Assembly (NCBI GenBank): GCA_007133465.1
Contig: SLMP01000040.1
Location: 1-44,931 of the forward strand
Reading direction: 5' to 3'
DNA length: 44,931 nucleotides
DNA from: Nitriliruptoraceae bacterium
Lineage (GTDB): Bacteria; Actinomycetota; Nitriliruptoria; Nitriliruptorales; Nitriliruptoraceae
Part shown: one piece after another, positions 16,535 to 24,851 of the stretch
Numbering within the stretch: the first letter of the stretch is position 1
How the letters are laid out: each line of letters starts with the position of its first letter
Notes under the pieces: model-generated
Databases searched by the model: none
What the model was told of the DNA's origin: nothing
The model's input: only the letters and a program-made list of their open reading frames with translations
Program-made: the position numbers and the translations under genes

Positions 16535-19081
16535 CTATTCGGTGGTGAGGGTGGAGAGGTCGGCGGCGGCGATCGACCGGGAGCTGACCACGGTCGCGAG
16601 CGTGACGGCGGCGATGAGCGCGGCAGGCAGGACGAGGTAGGCCAGCAGCGGTTGCACGGCGAAGTCGATCCGGCTGGTGCCTTGGAACAGCATCTCGAAG
16701 CCCCCGAACATCCCCTCGAACATCAGGTTGAACAACCGCTCCCCGACGGTGTTGGCGGCGAGCGTGCCGACGGCGACCCCGACGACGAGCACGAGGAGCA
16801 ACCGGGTCAGGTACTGGCGGCGCAGCCCGGTGTCGTCCGCGCCGATCGCACGCTGGATGGCGATCTGTCCGGCGTCGCGTGCCAGCAGCATCCGCGTGAA
16901 CAATCCGGCCATCAGCACGGCCAGCGCCACGGCCGCGACCGCCGCGACGATCGCGGTCACGGTGATCTGTTCGGCGATCGGTCCGAGCGTCTGCGCGCGC
17001 CACTGCTCGATGTCGGCGACCGTGGCCGGGGCGAAGCGCTCCCCGTACGCGGCGGCCTTCGCGGTGACGTCCGTCCCGGGGGCGAACTGGACCACGATCG
17101 GGTACCACATGACTTCGTCGGCGTCGGTCGGGAGCACCGACTTGGCGGTCTTGCCGCCGTTGGTGATGTCCTGGTAGCTGCCGACGATGGTCAGCTCGCG
17201 GTCCTGCCCGTCCGCCGTGAGCGGCAGGGTGCCACCCACCTCGCCTCCGGCCGCGTGCAGCGCGAGCAGGGACAGGGCGATCTCCTGGTCGTTGGTCGGG
17301 GCACCGCCGTCGACGTACGTCAACGGCAACCGGGTGTGGTCGCCGTTCTCCACGTACAGGCTGGCGGCGTTGCCGTCCCGGTCGACGGTGTCGTTCCTGG
17401 TCGTGACCATCGGCGCGAACGTGGCCACGTCCGGGTCGTCCGCGAGCTCGTCGACGATCCGCGCGAAGGTCTCCGGCGAGCGGTCGTCGACGGACCGCAG
17501 GTCAAGACGCAGGTCGACCGGGCCGACGCCCATGTAGTTGATGAAGTCGGGCGCCGAGGCGGTCGTGGCGGAGTTGATCGGCACGATCGTGATGAACGCG
17601 CTGACAGCGAAGACGAAGAAGAGCAGCAGGTAGATCGGCCACCGACCGACCACGTCCATGGCACCGAGACGCACGTGGACCGGCATCCGCGAGCGGTGCA
17701 GCCGCAGGCGTCCCGCCTTCGACTGTTTCCCGGTTGCGCCGGCACGCAGCGCCGTGACCGGGCTGATCCGGTTGAACCTGCGGAGCAGCACCACGACGAA
17801 CAGCACGAGCACGACGAACACGAGCAACGCGGCCAGCAGCGGGACGACCCAGTTCCAGATGCTCGGCGTGGACCCGAGGTAGCGGGTGATGTTCCGCGTC
17901 AACACCGGGGTGAGCAACGACCCGCCGAGCAGGCCGAGGACCGTCGCGATCGCCGCGAGCACGGCGTACTTGGTGAGGTAGATCCGGCGCACGTCGCGAG
18001 ACGCGACCCCGATCGCCTTGAGCACACCGATCTCTCGATAGTCCTGTTCGACGGCCGTGAGGAAGGAGAACCGCAGGCACAGCAACGCCACGACGAGCAA
18101 CAGCAGCGACACCAGGATCACGACCGCGGCGACCATGCCGTCGCCGATCATCGTGAACATCCGGAAGGCCGCGCCGTCGACCATCTGCCCGGCCTGGGGC
18201 AGGCCGGCGTCTTGGTAGTCCTTGGAGATCGCGGCCGTCTGCGTCGCCGGGTCGTCCAGCCAGAACTCGATCAGCTGCTCCTCCACACCCGTGTGGGCGC
18301 GCACCTCCTCCAGATCCGAGGCAGCGACCGCCAGGCGCTTCGAGCTGGTGATGGACGCGTTCATGATCGAGTCGCGAGCGAAGCCGGCGATCGTGAGTTC
18401 CGTGGTGAAGCCGTCGGGCGCGGTGATCGTGACGACGTCGCCGACCTCCAGCCCTTCGGTCACCTCGTAGATCACGGGCAGCACGATCTCGCCGGGCGCC
18501 ACCTCCAGGATCGGCTGGTTGTCGAGGTCCAGGAGCAGGTCGCGATCACGGTTCGGCACGACCAGTGAGTTCTGCTGGATGTTGGTGGTCTGGACCTCGC
18601 CGTCGAAGAACAGGTTCGCCCCGTCGATGCCGAGGAGCAGCATGGTCTGATGGGCGACGACCTCGGGTCGTCCGGCCACCCAGCTGTCGACCGCCTCCTG
18701 GTCGTGCGGGCCGACGTGGAGCTGTGCCACGTGTGGCGCGTCGGCCTGCTCCAGCAGGCTGTTCGACGCTCCGATCAGGCGGGTCAGCGTGCCGGCGCTG
18801 GCGGTCGCCAGGACGACCGCGAGCATCATCAGGACCACGAGGACGGTCGTGACCCCCCGGTTCCTCGCGACGTCCCGTGCCAGCATGCGGGTCGCCAGGC
18901 CGCGCGGCGGATGGCCGCCCGCCGACGAACGACGACGGCGGTGTGCCACTCCCGGTCCGGTCGGCCCCTCCGTCGAGGTGGTGGGCAACGACGGTTCGTG
19001 GTCGCGAGGCGGATCCTCGGAGGCGTCGACCGGACGGCCACCGGAACGGATCGAGAGATCGGGGCGGGTGCGGAGGCGCAC
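16535..19081 (-). CDS. FtsX-domain ABC transporter permease (two FtsX repeats)
   Basis: A membrane protein of 848 residues. The GTG at 19081 is preceded by AGGAGGAGG with ideal spacing; the open frame to 19165 begins with low-complexity sequence. A basic, Pro-rich cytoplasmic tail (1-70) precedes helix 1 (about 75-95), then a large extracytoplasmic domain and helices near 315-340, 367-389 and 409-432. A second repeat has a helix near 480-502, another extracytoplasmic domain, and helices near 702-728, 755-777 and 810-837. This duplicated FtsX plan is common in Gram-positive lipoprotein or peptide exporters. The long N-terminal tail is unusual. It is cotranscribed with the ATPase. No substrate clue is seen. 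Confidence 0.85.
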   Translation of the reverse strand: MRLRTRPDLSIRSGGRPVDASEDPPRDHEPSLPTTSTEGPTGPGVAHRRRRSSAGGHPPRGLATRMLARDVARNRGVTTVLVVLMMLAVVLATASAGTLTRLIGASNSLLEQADAPHVAQLHVGPHDQEAVDSWVAGRPEVVAHQTMLLLGIDGANLFFDGEVQTTNIQQNSLVVPNRDRDLLLDLDNQPILEVAPGEIVLPVIYEVTEGLEVGDVVTITAPDGFTTELTIAGFARDSIMNASITSSKRLAVAASDLEEVRAHTGVEEQLIEFWLDDPATQTAAISKDYQDAGLPQAGQMVDGAAFRMFTMIGDGMVAAVVILVSLLLLVVALLCLRFSFLTAVEQDYREIGVLKAIGVASRDVRRIYLTKYAVLAAIATVLGLLGGSLLTPVLTRNITRYLGSTPSIWNWVVPLLAALLVFVVLVLFVVVLLRRFNRISPVTALRAGATGKQSKAGRLRLHRSRMPVHVRLGAMDVVGRWPIYLLLFFVFAVSAFITIVPINSATTASAPDFINYMGVGPVDLRLDLRSVDDRSPETFARIVDELADDPDVATFAPMVTTRNDTVDRDGNAASLYVENGDHTRLPLTYVDGGAPTNDQEIALSLLALHAAGGEVGGTLPLTADGQDRELTIVGSYQDITNGGKTAKSVLPTDADEVMWYPIVVQFAPGTDVTAKAAAYGERFAPATVADIEQWRAQTLGPIAEQITVTAIVAAVAAVALAVLMAGLFTRMLLARDAGQIAIQRAIGADDTGLRRQYLTRLLLVLVVGVAVGTLAANTVGERLFNLMFEGMFGGFEMLFQGTSRIDFAVQPLLAYLVLPAALIAAVTLATVVSSRSIAAADLSTLTTE

Positions 19082-19246
19082 GGGCTTCCTCCTCCTAGGG
19101 CGATGCGAGGACCCGGTCGCGAGTGGGACACGGGGTGGTCCGGGCGTCGACCCGCGGTTGGACACCGCGGAGCCGCCGTCAGCCGTCAGCCGTCACCGTC
19201 GACGAAAGCACCCTCTCGAACGCGGCTCGGTTCCACGCCCTCGGCG

Positions 19247-19285
19247 GCCCACGCTCCGACCGCGCCCACGAGTCGGAGCGTGGGC
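19247..19285. repeat. Strong 14-bp inverted repeat in a divergent intergenic region
   Basis: Positions 19247-19260 pair perfectly with 19272-19285 around an 11-nt loop. Because the flanking genes diverge it is not an obvious gene terminator. It may belong to a leader, an unannotated small RNA or a protein-binding site. Confidence 0.5.
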
Positions 19286-19618
19286 GCCGACAGGGAACGC
19301 TTCGGATGCACGGCGAACACGATGCTCGGCTCCCGGCGAGGGCTCGGACGCCGTCACGCCGTCCCCTCCACCATCCACCGACCACACCGCGACCTACGGA
19401 GGCCTAGGTCCCGACCCCCAGAGGCCCATCGCCCCGCATTTCGACCTCGCCCCCGTCCCAGCCCCGTGCCGAACCGGTCAGGTCAGCACGATCGGTCCCG
19501 GGATCCGCACCCTGCCCGACGCCCACCGCACGCTCCGGGTCCCGTCGCGGGGCACATGGCGAGGTCCGCCGGGACCGGAGCCCGATCACCGTGGTGGCCG
19601 AGCGGCCACGCGGACACG

Positions 19619-19624
19619 TAGCCT
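19619..19624 (+). promoter_or_regulatory. -10 element of a probably leaderless gene
   Basis: TAGCCT ends 7 bp before the GTG at 19632, which would place the transcript start on or next to the start codon. Confidence 0.45.
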
Positions 19625-19631
19625 GGGAGGC

Positions 19632-20111
19632 GTGAACCTCGACGATGTCCTGACCGTCCTGGCGGCGCTCGAACGAGCGGGCGTCCGCTACGCGGTCTTC
19701 GGTGGCCTCGCGATGGCCGCGCACGGCTTCGATCGCGGCACCCGCGATCTGGACGTGTTCGTGCCGCCGGAGCCGGACAACATCCAACGGCTCCGAACGG
19801 CACTGGCGACCGTGTACGACGACCCGGAGATCGCGGCGATCACGGCGGAGGACCTCGCCGGCGAGTACCCGGCGGTGCAGTACGGACCTCCGGGCGTCGA
19901 CTACACCATCGACATCGTGAGCCGGCTCGGTGACGCGTTCCGGTTCGAGGACCTGGAGGTCGAGCAGGTGACCGCCGGGGACACCCTCATCACGGTCGTG
20001 ACGCCGGCGACCCTGTACCGGATGAAGAAGGACACCGTCCGACTGCGCGACCGCGACGACGCGGCGCGGCTCGCGCGCGCCTTCGGGTTCGGCGACGAGG
20101 AGGCGTCCTGA
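19632..20111 (+). CDS. Minimal nucleotidyltransferase, toxin-antitoxin-like
   Basis: A 159-residue protein starting at GTG 19632 after GGGAGG. The motif GGLAMAAHGFDRGTRDLDVFV covers Gly24-Gly25 and the metal-binding pair Asp39/Asp41 of the polymerase-beta nucleotidyltransferase fold (AbiEii/MNT group). Such proteins transfer nucleotides to RNA or protein targets, and many are toxins or antidotes in two-gene modules. The gene is followed after 2 bp by a 79-residue partner. A longer open frame to the left is non-coding in character. Which of the two is the toxin cannot be told from sequence. Confidence 0.8.
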   Translation: MNLDDVLTVLAALERAGVRYAVFGGLAMAAHGFDRGTRDLDVFVPPEPDNIQRLRTALATVYDDPEIAAITAEDLAGEYPAVQYGPPGVDYTIDIVSRLGDAFRFEDLEVEQVTAGDTLITVVTPATLYRMKKDTVRLRDRDDAARLARAFGFGDEEAS

Positions 20112-20113
20112 TC

Positions 20114-20353
20114 GTGCCGGTCTCCCGCTACCGCGACATCGCGGATGTCCCCGAGCCACCGCGTGCCCGCTCGGCCTTGGAGGGTCTCGCCGCCGCGTGC
20201 GCCGCCGGGTCCTTCGCACGGGCCTTCGGGCACGAGCGGCGGGCACCTCGGGGAGTGCGCCGGTTCCGCTCCATCGAGGAGGCCGACGCCCACCGGCAGC
20301 GCTGGGAGTCGAGCGATCTCACCGAGCCCGCCGGGGAGCAGACGTCGAGCTGA
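20114..20353 (+). CDS. Small partner protein of the nucleotidyltransferase
   Basis: A 79-residue hydrophilic protein starting with GTG two bases after the nucleotidyltransferase stop. It begins VPVSRYRDIADVPEPP and carries a later RRFRSIEEADAHRQRW patch that looks like a small helical domain. The 'FRSIEEA..HR..W' pattern resembles small proteins found next to nucleotidyltransferase genes in other actinomycetes (from memory, not checked). It is probably the other half of a toxin-antitoxin-like pair. Confidence 0.6.
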   Translation: MPVSRYRDIADVPEPPRARSALEGLAAACAAGSFARAFGHERRAPRGVRRFRSIEEADAHRQRWESSDLTEPAGEQTSS

Positions 20354-20471
20354 CCGGCCCGCGGACCGCCGGGCGAACACGGCCGATGGGCCTCACCCCC
20401 ACGGTTGACGGCGTTCCCCCGAGGTGGTGAGCATCGGGACGCCGGTCGTGGGGTGCACGCGCTCCGGGCGC

Positions 20472-20567
20472 TCACGAGACCACCAGCAGCAACAGGCCCA
20501 GGACGGCGGCCAGGAGCACGAGCCCTGGCACCAGCAGGGCGGCGAGCAGCATGCGGACGTCTCTCAT
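20472..20567 (-). CDS. 31-residue single-span membrane peptide
   Basis: A short reading frame missed by length cut-offs. After MRDVR it is one hydrophobic helix rich in Leu, Ala and Val, ending VVS. The ATG at 20567 overlaps the stop of the FAD monooxygenase frame (ATGA), and GAGGAG lies 8 bp upstream, so translation would be coupled. Function unknown; small single-span peptides often sit in membrane complexes. Composition, overlap and ribosome site together support it as real. Confidence 0.5.
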   Translation of the reverse strand: MRDVRMLLAALLVPGLVLLAAVLGLLLLVVS

Positions 20568-21840
20568 CGTCGGAGCTCCTCGTGTCGTTCGGCGTCGGGG
20601 AAGGGCTGGGCAACGGGGCCGGTCTGCTGGAGACCCCCGTCGCGGAACGGCGTCCGTCGGCCGGCAAGCACGACGCGCACGGCGGTGCCCGGTCGCAGCA
20701 GCGCGGTCGGGGGATCGACCAGCGCCATGACCCGCGCGAACGCGACCGCGAGCCGGGGGTCGTGGACGGCGGCAGCGTGGAACCGGGCGATGTACGCGCC
20801 AAGCAGCCGGGTCCTCGCCGTCCGGGGTCCCTCGACCCCGGGCAGCGCAAGGTCACCGCCGACGGCCATGTCCCACGGTGCGGCGACGATCCGTGCGACC
20901 CGACGCAGCCACCGGCGCGGATCGGGTGGCCCGTCCCGCCGGACCTCCTCGCGCAGCGCGAGCGCCTGCAGCGCCGCCACGGTCATCCCCTGACCGTAGA
21001 TCGGGTTGAAGCTGCACACCGCGTCCCCGATCGGTAGCAGTCCGTCGGGGAACCGGCGCAGGCGCTCGTGGCGGCGCCGCACGCTCGTGGGGAACCGGAA
21101 GGCGGCGGCGGCGTCCAGGGCCTCCCCCGACCGGATCGCTCGACCGATGTCCGGGAAGGGGAGCGAGTCCGCGAAGGCCTGGAAGCCGTCCGGGGCCGTG
21201 GCCGGGTGGTCACCGAGCAGCCGTCCCCGGCGGGGCGCTCCTCCGGCGGCTGCTCGTAGCCGAGCTGGTGCAGCCAGGTGGGGGTCCGTGATCCACGACC
21301 CATCGCATCGACCACCAGGGCGTCGTCGAGCGCCTCCCCGGCACTGCCATCGGCACGTCGCAGTACCCGCACGCCCGTGACACGCCGGCGGTCCGGGGTC
21401 GTCGCGAGCCCGAGGACATCGCACGCGGGCGCGAAGGTCACGTTCGGCAGCTCCCGGACCCGGGCGCGGATGGCCACTTCGAGGCGTGGCCGGCTGACGC
21501 TCACCGTGCACAGGTCCGCGTGCGCCCGGGCGAACCGGTGCCCGCTCAGGTGCAACCGCGCATCACCCAGGAGGTCACCGGACGGGGCGCCAGCGTCGAC
21601 GAGCTGCCCGGTCAGCCCCGGGAACAGCTCCTCCAGGAGCTGCCGGCCGCGGGGCAACAGCGCGTGGATGTGGCGCCCCTGCGGCACCCCCCGTCGGGGG
21701 TCACCGGGGTCCTGGTGCGCCAGCTCGTCGCGGTCGAGCACACGGACGTCGAGGTAGCGCTCCGCCAGCACGCGGGCCGCGAGCAGCCCGCCGATCCCGC
21801 CGCCGACCACCACGGCCCGTGCATCCCCGCTCCCCTCCAT
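20564..21840 (-). pseudogene. FAD-dependent monooxygenase, frameshifted with internal deletion
   Basis: The N-terminal part (21840 to about 21240) has the FAD motif VVVGGGIGGLLAARVLAE and continues to GYEQPPEER. The C-terminal part is in another frame (about 21235 to 20564), with LLGDHPATAPDGFQAFADSLP and the FAD-binding GDAVCSFNPIYGQGMTVAAL. Intact relatives (hydroxylases of the UbiH/PHBH type, about 460-480 residues) have some 50-55 residues between PPEER and the GDHP motif. These are missing here and the frame changes at the same spot. So this is a deletion of part of the substrate domain, not a single-base slip. The start at 21840 follows GAGGAGG. The small membrane peptide gene overlaps its end. 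Probably inactive unless the sequence is wrong. Confidence 0.8.
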
Positions 21841-21928
21841 CGCTGCCTCCTCGACGCTCCTGAGGAGGCTGCCCGCCAGGACCACTCGTCCACCAGACCG
21901 ATCACTGCTCGGTCCTGCTCACCTCTGC

Positions 21929-24034
21929 TCACCGCACCTGCCCGCCGGCGCCGTACACCTCCCGGTCCCACAGCCACGTCACGACCCGCTCGGTGCCCTG
22001 GGTCAGGTGACGGCGGTAGGTGCTGAACGGCAGGCCGAGACGCATGGCGGCCGCTTCCTGCGTCGGAGCGGGGTCGACGTAGGTCCGCTCGACGGCCCGC
22101 AGCAGCTTGTCGTCGCGCGGGTGCTGCCGCAGCGTCTCGATCGCACGCCGCAGCAAGGTCTCCAACGTCGCCGCGCTCGGCCCCTGGTCGCCGGCCTCCT
22201 CCTGCAGGAGTCGGGTGCCGAGCAGGGGATTGCGAGCGAGCAGGTCGGCGCGGGCCAGGTCGCGCAGTGCCTGGCGGACGGCAGCGGTGAACTCCGCCTG
22301 CGACAGCACCTGGGGCTCCGGGTCCGGATCGAGCTGCAGCGTCGGATCCTTGGCGAGGGACCGCTCGATCCAGAGGTCGATCAGGTCGTCGACGGGACGC
22401 TCCCGGAAGTCGTGCGCGAACGCCCCGTAGCGGCGGCCCGCCAGCTCGACGTCCGCCTCCGCCACCCGGTGGAGATCGGCGAGGGCGAAGAAGTCGTCCC
22501 ACGCGTCGGGCTCGTGCATCGTCAGGTAGTCCCATGCCAGGTTGCGGGTCGCGAGCTGCCGCTGGAGTGTGACGATCGGCACCGCGTTCAGCGTCGGGGA
22601 GGGGCCCTGGTAGGCGTCGCGGTCGACGACGAACCGCGTCTGGGTCACGACCTCACCTGGCCTCGGCGGGCGGTGCGCCTGGGCGTGCTCCCAGACCACC
22701 TGCGCCACCGGATCGGCGGTACGGTCGTCCTCGGCGGCCGCCGTGAGATCCAGGAGACCGATCACGCCCCGGACCCGGTCGGTCTCGTCCCGCAGGACGG
22801 CGAAGCCCTCGGGCTGCGCAGCCCACCAGCGCGCGGCGATGCGGGCCGCGTCCCGCCCTTCGGCGGCGGCGATGAGGTCGAGCACGTCGCCCCGGTCGTC
22901 CGGGCCCGCGGGCTCCGGATGCTGCTGCCCCCACGCCTCCCAGTCGATCGGCGAGAGGACGCCGGGGATGGTGCGGAACAGGTACTTCAGGTCGGAGATG
23001 GCGCGCTGCTGCTCACGGCCCCGGAGGGCGCGGAGACGACCGCGGACATGGTCGGCCACGCGACGGAAGATGCGGGTGTACTCCGCGGCATCGCGCCATC
23101 GCAGGTCCGCGTCGAGCACGTCACGCGCCAGGTCGTGCGGGAACACCCCGTCGGGGCCGACCTCGACGAACGACAGGTCCTCCAGCCAGGCGAACCGCTC
23201 GTGCGCCTCCTCCGCCGAGGCGTCGGGTCCCAACACCTCCCGCAGGAGCGCCTCGGTGGTCACCCGCGCCTGGGCGCACGCCGCCAGCACGGTCCGCTGG
23301 CGCGCGTCGGGTACGAGGTCGACGAACCCACGGACCAGGTCACCGACGAGGTCCGGGCGCAGCGCACCACGCCCGACCTCACCGCCCCGGACCACGACGT
23401 CGGTGCACAGGGACAGCCCCAACGGATGCCCGTGCGTGAGCTCGATCAACCCGTCGTGCAGCGCCGGCTCGACCCCACACACCGCGAGGTACTCGCGGCT
23501 GTCGTCAGGGCCGAGGTTCCGCAGCGACACCGCCCGGAAGAGGTCACGCCACGCCGGATCCGACCGCCAGCCGGGGCCGGGGGCCGTCCGTCCCGCGAGG
23601 ACCGTCAGCGCACCGAGCGGCAACCGCGGCAGGAGACGCTCACGGAGGTAGTCGTCGACCGGTGCCAGGCGTTCGTAGGCATCGAGCAGCAGCACGAGCG
23701 GTGCGGCCACACCCTCGATCGGCCCGTCGTCCGGCACCTCGATGATCTGCCGCATCGCGTCCAGGACCGCACGGGGCGCAGCGACCAGCTCCCGACCGTC
23801 GAGGCGGACCACGGTCGCATCCTCCGCAGCCGCGATCGCCGCGAACGCGTCCAGCAGGCTCGTCTTCCCGATACCGCCCGGCCCGTGCAGGTGCAGGACG
23901 GCGACGTCACCCGTCCCTGCCGCGAGCGAGGCGCGGAAGAGCTCGAGTTCCGCATGCCGCCCTACGAACCGCCGCCGCCGCTGCGAGCGCAGCACGTCCC
24001 CGAGCGTGATCGGGCCGGTGCGGGGCGAGGACAT
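21929..24034 (-). CDS. STAND-type ATPase with GNAT-like and C-terminal HTH regions
   Basis: A 701-residue protein. Walker A is GPGGIGKTS (51-59, Lys57) and Walker B is LVLLLDAY (Asp118), within an AAA/NACHT-like STAND module up to about residue 330. The middle (about 380-560) has patterns like a GNAT acyltransferase domain, for example 'GFAVLRDETDRVRGVIGLLDL' and later 'GRRYGAFAHDFRERP'. The end (about 600-695) has AAVRQALRDLARADLLARNPLL and a helix-turn-helix-like QEAAAMRLGLPFSTYRRHL. This suggests a large ATP-switched regulator. It is divergent from a secreted protein gene whose promoter carries CGGAAGG repeats. The open frame to 24343 overruns that promoter, so the ATG at 24034 is preferred. 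Role unknown. Confidence 0.7.
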   Translation of the reverse strand: MSSPRTGPITLGDVLRSQRRRRFVGRHAELELFRASLAAGTGDVAVLHLHGPGGIGKTSLLDAFAAIAAAEDATVVRLDGRELVAAPRAVLDAMRQIIEVPDDGPIEGVAAPLVLLLDAYERLAPVDDYLRERLLPRLPLGALTVLAGRTAPGPGWRSDPAWRDLFRAVSLRNLGPDDSREYLAVCGVEPALHDGLIELTHGHPLGLSLCTDVVVRGGEVGRGALRPDLVGDLVRGFVDLVPDARQRTVLAACAQARVTTEALLREVLGPDASAEEAHERFAWLEDLSFVEVGPDGVFPHDLARDVLDADLRWRDAAEYTRIFRRVADHVRGRLRALRGREQQRAISDLKYLFRTIPGVLSPIDWEAWGQQHPEPAGPDDRGDVLDLIAAAEGRDAARIAARWWAAQPEGFAVLRDETDRVRGVIGLLDLTAAAEDDRTADPVAQVVWEHAQAHRPPRPGEVVTQTRFVVDRDAYQGPSPTLNAVPIVTLQRQLATRNLAWDYLTMHEPDAWDDFFALADLHRVAEADVELAGRRYGAFAHDFRERPVDDLIDLWIERSLAKDPTLQLDPDPEPQVLSQAEFTAAVRQALRDLARADLLARNPLLGTRLLQEEAGDQGPSAATLETLLRRAIETLRQHPRDDKLLRAVERTYVDPAPTQEAAAMRLGLPFSTYRRHLTQGTERVVTWLWDREVYGAGGQVR

Positions 24035-24118
24035 CACGACCGAGCGTAACGAGCCGCGGGTGGCCGGGTCGTCGAGGTCGGCCGATCCTCGCCGTGGAAC
24101 ACGATCGATCGCGGCGCG

Positions 24119-24151
24119 TCGGAAGGTTCTCGGAAGGGTCTCGTGCAGGCT
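24119..24151 (+). promoter_or_regulatory. Direct-repeat activator site and -10 before the secreted-protein gene
   Basis: Two CGGAAGG heptamers start at 24120 and 24131, 11 bp apart, and 8 bp after the second lies CAGGCT (24146-24151) as -10. This is the classic layout of SARP-activated promoters, where heptamer repeats at an 11-bp period replace the -35. The same design precedes the cupin gene. A TTGACA at 24161 lacks a matching -10. Confidence 0.6.
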
Positions 24152-24200
24152 CCGCGACGCTTGACACCCGACCACCGCACCCATCCGGAAGAAGAACGTC

Positions 24201-24755
24201 ATGATGATGCGCGACACCGTTCGTCGCCGCTCGGCCCGCCTCGTGGCGGCCACCGCCGCCCTGCTGCTGGTCGCGACCCTCGCCGCACCGGCGTTCGCGC
24301 ACGATGATGTCGCACGCGAACCGGCCCAACGAGGACCAGCCATCGGCCGTTCCGCACCCGGTCTCGGGGCCGAACTCGCCCGGGTCCGTGCCGCGACCGC
24401 GAGGTACCACGACGTCGAGATGGCGCTCGCCGACGGGTACGCCCCCGCCAGCCCGTGCGTGGAGGACGCCGGCGGCGCCGGCGCGATGGGGTACCACTAC
24501 GTCAACGTCGGCTTGGTCGGGCAGCTCGACCCGGCCCAGCCGCAGGCGCTGCTCTACCACCCCGCACCCAACGGTCGGCTCCGGCTGGTCGGGGTCGAGT
24601 ACCTGAGCCCGATCGGCGGTGAGCTGTTCGGGCAGCGTTTCGCGGACGCCAGCCCACTCGGACCCGAGACCGCGCTCCACGTCTGGTTGTGGCAGGCCAA
24701 CCCCGCCGGCATGTTCGCGGCGTACAACCCGAACCTCAGCTGCCCGTCGGCATGA
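24201..24755 (+). CDS. Secreted protein of unknown function
   Basis: 184 residues with a signal peptide (LVAATAALLLVATLAAPAFA, cleavage before HDD around residue 34). The mature part has conserved-looking blocks: ATARYHDVEMALADGY, MGYHYVNVGLVGQLDP, QALLYHP, LRLVGVEYL and ALHVWLWQANPAGMFAAYNPNL. Several His and aromatic residues could bind a metal or a small molecule. There are two Cys (near 77 and 182). ATG 24201 is the first of three Met codons and follows GGAAGAAG. Its promoter has SARP-like repeats, so it is probably controlled by the hydrolase-BTAD regulator downstream. I do not recognise a named family. Confidence 0.75.
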   Translation: MMMRDTVRRRSARLVAATAALLLVATLAAPAFAHDDVAREPAQRGPAIGRSAPGLGAELARVRAATARYHDVEMALADGYAPASPCVEDAGGAGAMGYHYVNVGLVGQLDPAQPQALLYHPAPNGRLRLVGVEYLSPIGGELFGQRFADASPLGPETALHVWLWQANPAGMFAAYNPNLSCPSA

Positions 24756-24787
24756 GGTGACGGGTCGGTGAGCACGCCCCCGAGCGG

Positions 24788-24818
24788 CACCGGGGCCGCT
24801 GGTGCGAGCGGCCCGGTG
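24788..24818 (+). terminator. Stem-loop after the secreted-protein gene
   Basis: Arms 24788-24800 and 24807-24818 pair over 12 bp with one bulged G and a 6-nt loop. No U-run follows. Likely ends the upstream transcript before the TAGCCT -10 at 24819-24824. Confidence 0.45.
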
Positions 24819-24824
24819 TAGCCT
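24819..24824 (+). promoter_or_regulatory. -10 element of the hydrolase-BTAD gene
   Basis: TAGCCT lies 27 bp before GTG 24852. A small hairpin (24823-24828 with 24835-24840) follows and includes the GGGAG ribosome-site sequence, so initiation may be restrained. Confidence 0.4.
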
Positions 24825-24851
24825 CCCGCGTCTTCGGGAGACGGGTGTCGC

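Larger units (their letters stand above)
19082..19631. other. Intergenic region between divergent permease and nucleotidyltransferase genes
   Basis: 550 bases without a convincing gene; open frames here have poor composition. It contains a short stem-loop (19152-19170), a strong 14-bp stem-loop (19247-19285) and a TAGCCT -10 just before the next gene. Confidence 0.6.

Noticed and set aside
22007-24049. 680-codon plus-strand frame
   Set aside because: Antisense to the STAND ATPase gene, which has motifs; the frame has none.
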